Part shown: in pieces, positions 5,939 to 6,567 of the stretch
Position numbering within the stretch: position 1 is the stretch's first letter
How the letters are laid out: every line of letters starts with the position of its first letter
Origin: an uncultured Caryophanales bacterium
GTDB lineage: Bacteria; Bacillota_I; Bacilli_A; RF39; UBA660
Direction of reading: 5' to 3'
Length of the DNA: 6,567 bases
Assembly (NCBI GenBank): GCA_946414975.1
Contig: CAMKQS010000074.1
Span: forward strand, 1-6,567
Translations under genes and position numbers: made by a program
Notes under the pieces: model-generated
Seen by the model: only the letters and a program-made list of their open reading frames with translations
What the model was told of the DNA's origin: nothing
Database searches by the model: none

Positions 5939-6567
5939 TTATTTTTTTTCTTTTTTTGATAATTCAAATATATATACTGATTGTTCTGTATCACTTCCAT
6001 GTGTACAGGTAATTAAAGTTAATACCGTTTGATCAATATTCCTTCTTATTTCAACCTCTCCTGTTTTTGGAACATTATATATATCTTTTAATATATATGT
6101 ATACTTGTAATTATTATAATCTACTATCGCCTTATCATTAAGTGCCAATTTATATAACTTATCAAAATAGCAAATCGCACAATTACCTGAATGTGCAGCT
6201 AATATTAAATTACCATTTTCAACATCAGGATATGATGATTTTTCTATAACGGTTACATTTCTACTAACGTTATTGTATGGAGAATTAATATCTAAGAATC
6301 CTCTATTTAAATTTATTTTATCTATTTGTATTTTACCAATATAATTATAGGATATATATTTTTTTTCCTTTACTTCTTTTTCTTCTTTTACTACTTCAGG
6401 TTCTGTTACTTGCTTATTATCATCAATTCTTTCAGGAATTTCATCTTCATATAAGAGCAAATTCATTTTTGAATATATTTTTTCTTTTTTTGCTACTAAA
6501 TAATTATAACTTATTAAATATAACCCCAAAATAAATACTATTATAGAAAAAAGAAGAACAGTACTAG
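5939..6567 (-). CDS. Sortase-family transpeptidase, N terminus cut by window edge
   Basis: The reading frame is open to the window edge: before the TTG at 6529 come 12 more codons (STVLLFSIIVFI) with no stop. The TTG is therefore not the start, and the N terminus is a membrane anchor of at least 20 residues running on into LGLYLISYNYL. Counting from the TTG codon, a charged Glu/Lys stalk covers about 27-58 and the sortase beta-barrel about 60-190. The catalytic His is H113 in ILAAHSGN and the catalytic Cys is C175 in TLITC. The Arg normally found on the strand after the Cys is absent: the tail (TCTHGSDTEQSVYIFEL) has no Arg at all, with Gln or Ser at that place. Sortases cleave LPXTG-like signals and attach proteins to the wall or build pili. 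The class is unclear, perhaps D- or E-like. It is the most upstream visible gene of the operon. Confidence 0.9.
   Translation of the reverse strand, partial: STVLLFSIIVFILGLYLISYNYLVAKKEKIYSKMNLLLYEDEIPERIDDNKQVTEPEVVKEEKEVKEKKYISYNYIGKIQIDKINLNRGFLDINSPYNNVSRNVTVIEKSSYPDVENGNLILAAHSGNCAICYFDKLYKLALNDKAIVDYNNYKYTYILKDIYNVPKTGEVEIRRNIDQTVLTLITCTHGSDTEQSVYIFELSKKEKK

Noticed and set aside
148..6567. Recoded TGA (Mycoplasma-type code) suggested by the extreme AT content
   Set aside because: Trp is encoded by TGG wherever checked in the HD protein, rubrerythrin and InlB-type genes, and all frames are intact under the standard code.
1..6567. CRISPR array, insertion sequence or att repeats
   Set aside because: No spaced direct repeats, transposase or integrase frame, or second copy of the tRNA 3' end is visible; AT-rich runs alone do not qualify.

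Overview
The window reads as chromosomal DNA of a very AT-rich, low-GC Bacillota-type bacterium. The tRNA carries an encoded CCA, Shine-Dalgarno sites are strong (AAGGAG type), and promoters fit a housekeeping sigma-A. Cell-surface genes suit a Gram-positive cell (sortase, InlB-type repeat protein), and a rubrerythrin suggests an anaerobe. Trp is encoded by TGG wherever I checked, six genes stop with TAA and one with TAG, and no gene needs a recoded TGA. A gut anaerobe is a reasonable guess, but the species cannot be named from this sequence.

Left part, plus strand (1-2344): the 3' three quarters of a tRNA-Ala(UGC) is followed by an intrinsic terminator. A good sigma-A promoter with an extended -10 then drives a two-gene operon: an HD-domain phosphohydrolase (148-1143) overlapping by 23 bases a PHP-domain phosphoesterase of the histidinol-phosphatase type (1121-2317). 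The PHP protein has an unusual Lys-rich C-terminal extension. The operon ends in a long hairpin terminator.

Middle, minus strand (2299-4518): a compact UvrD-like SF1A helicase (start 3858) converges on the PHP gene, with a 19-base 3' overlap, so the PHP terminator lies inside the helicase's last codons. Upstream of it is a rubrerythrin gene with its own textbook promoter and terminator. It probably works in peroxide detoxification.

Right part, minus strand (4531-6567): a tight four-gene operon whose beginning is off the window. In transcription order it holds a sortase (5' end missing), a five-helix membrane protein, a 74-residue acidic protein, and a membrane-anchored protein with one InlB-type (Listeria-Bacteroides) repeat. 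Gaps are 7-12 bases, and one ribosome site sits in the last codons of the preceding gene. The sortase keeps the catalytic His and Cys but has no Arg after the Cys, and no LPXTG-type substrate is encoded in the window.

The less ordinary items are the coupled HD+PHP pair facing a small helicase next to a tRNA gene, and the sortase operon with its Arg-less sortase and anchored repeat protein. Neither can be called a new system from the sequence alone. Essentially no stretch of 300 bases is without a gene.
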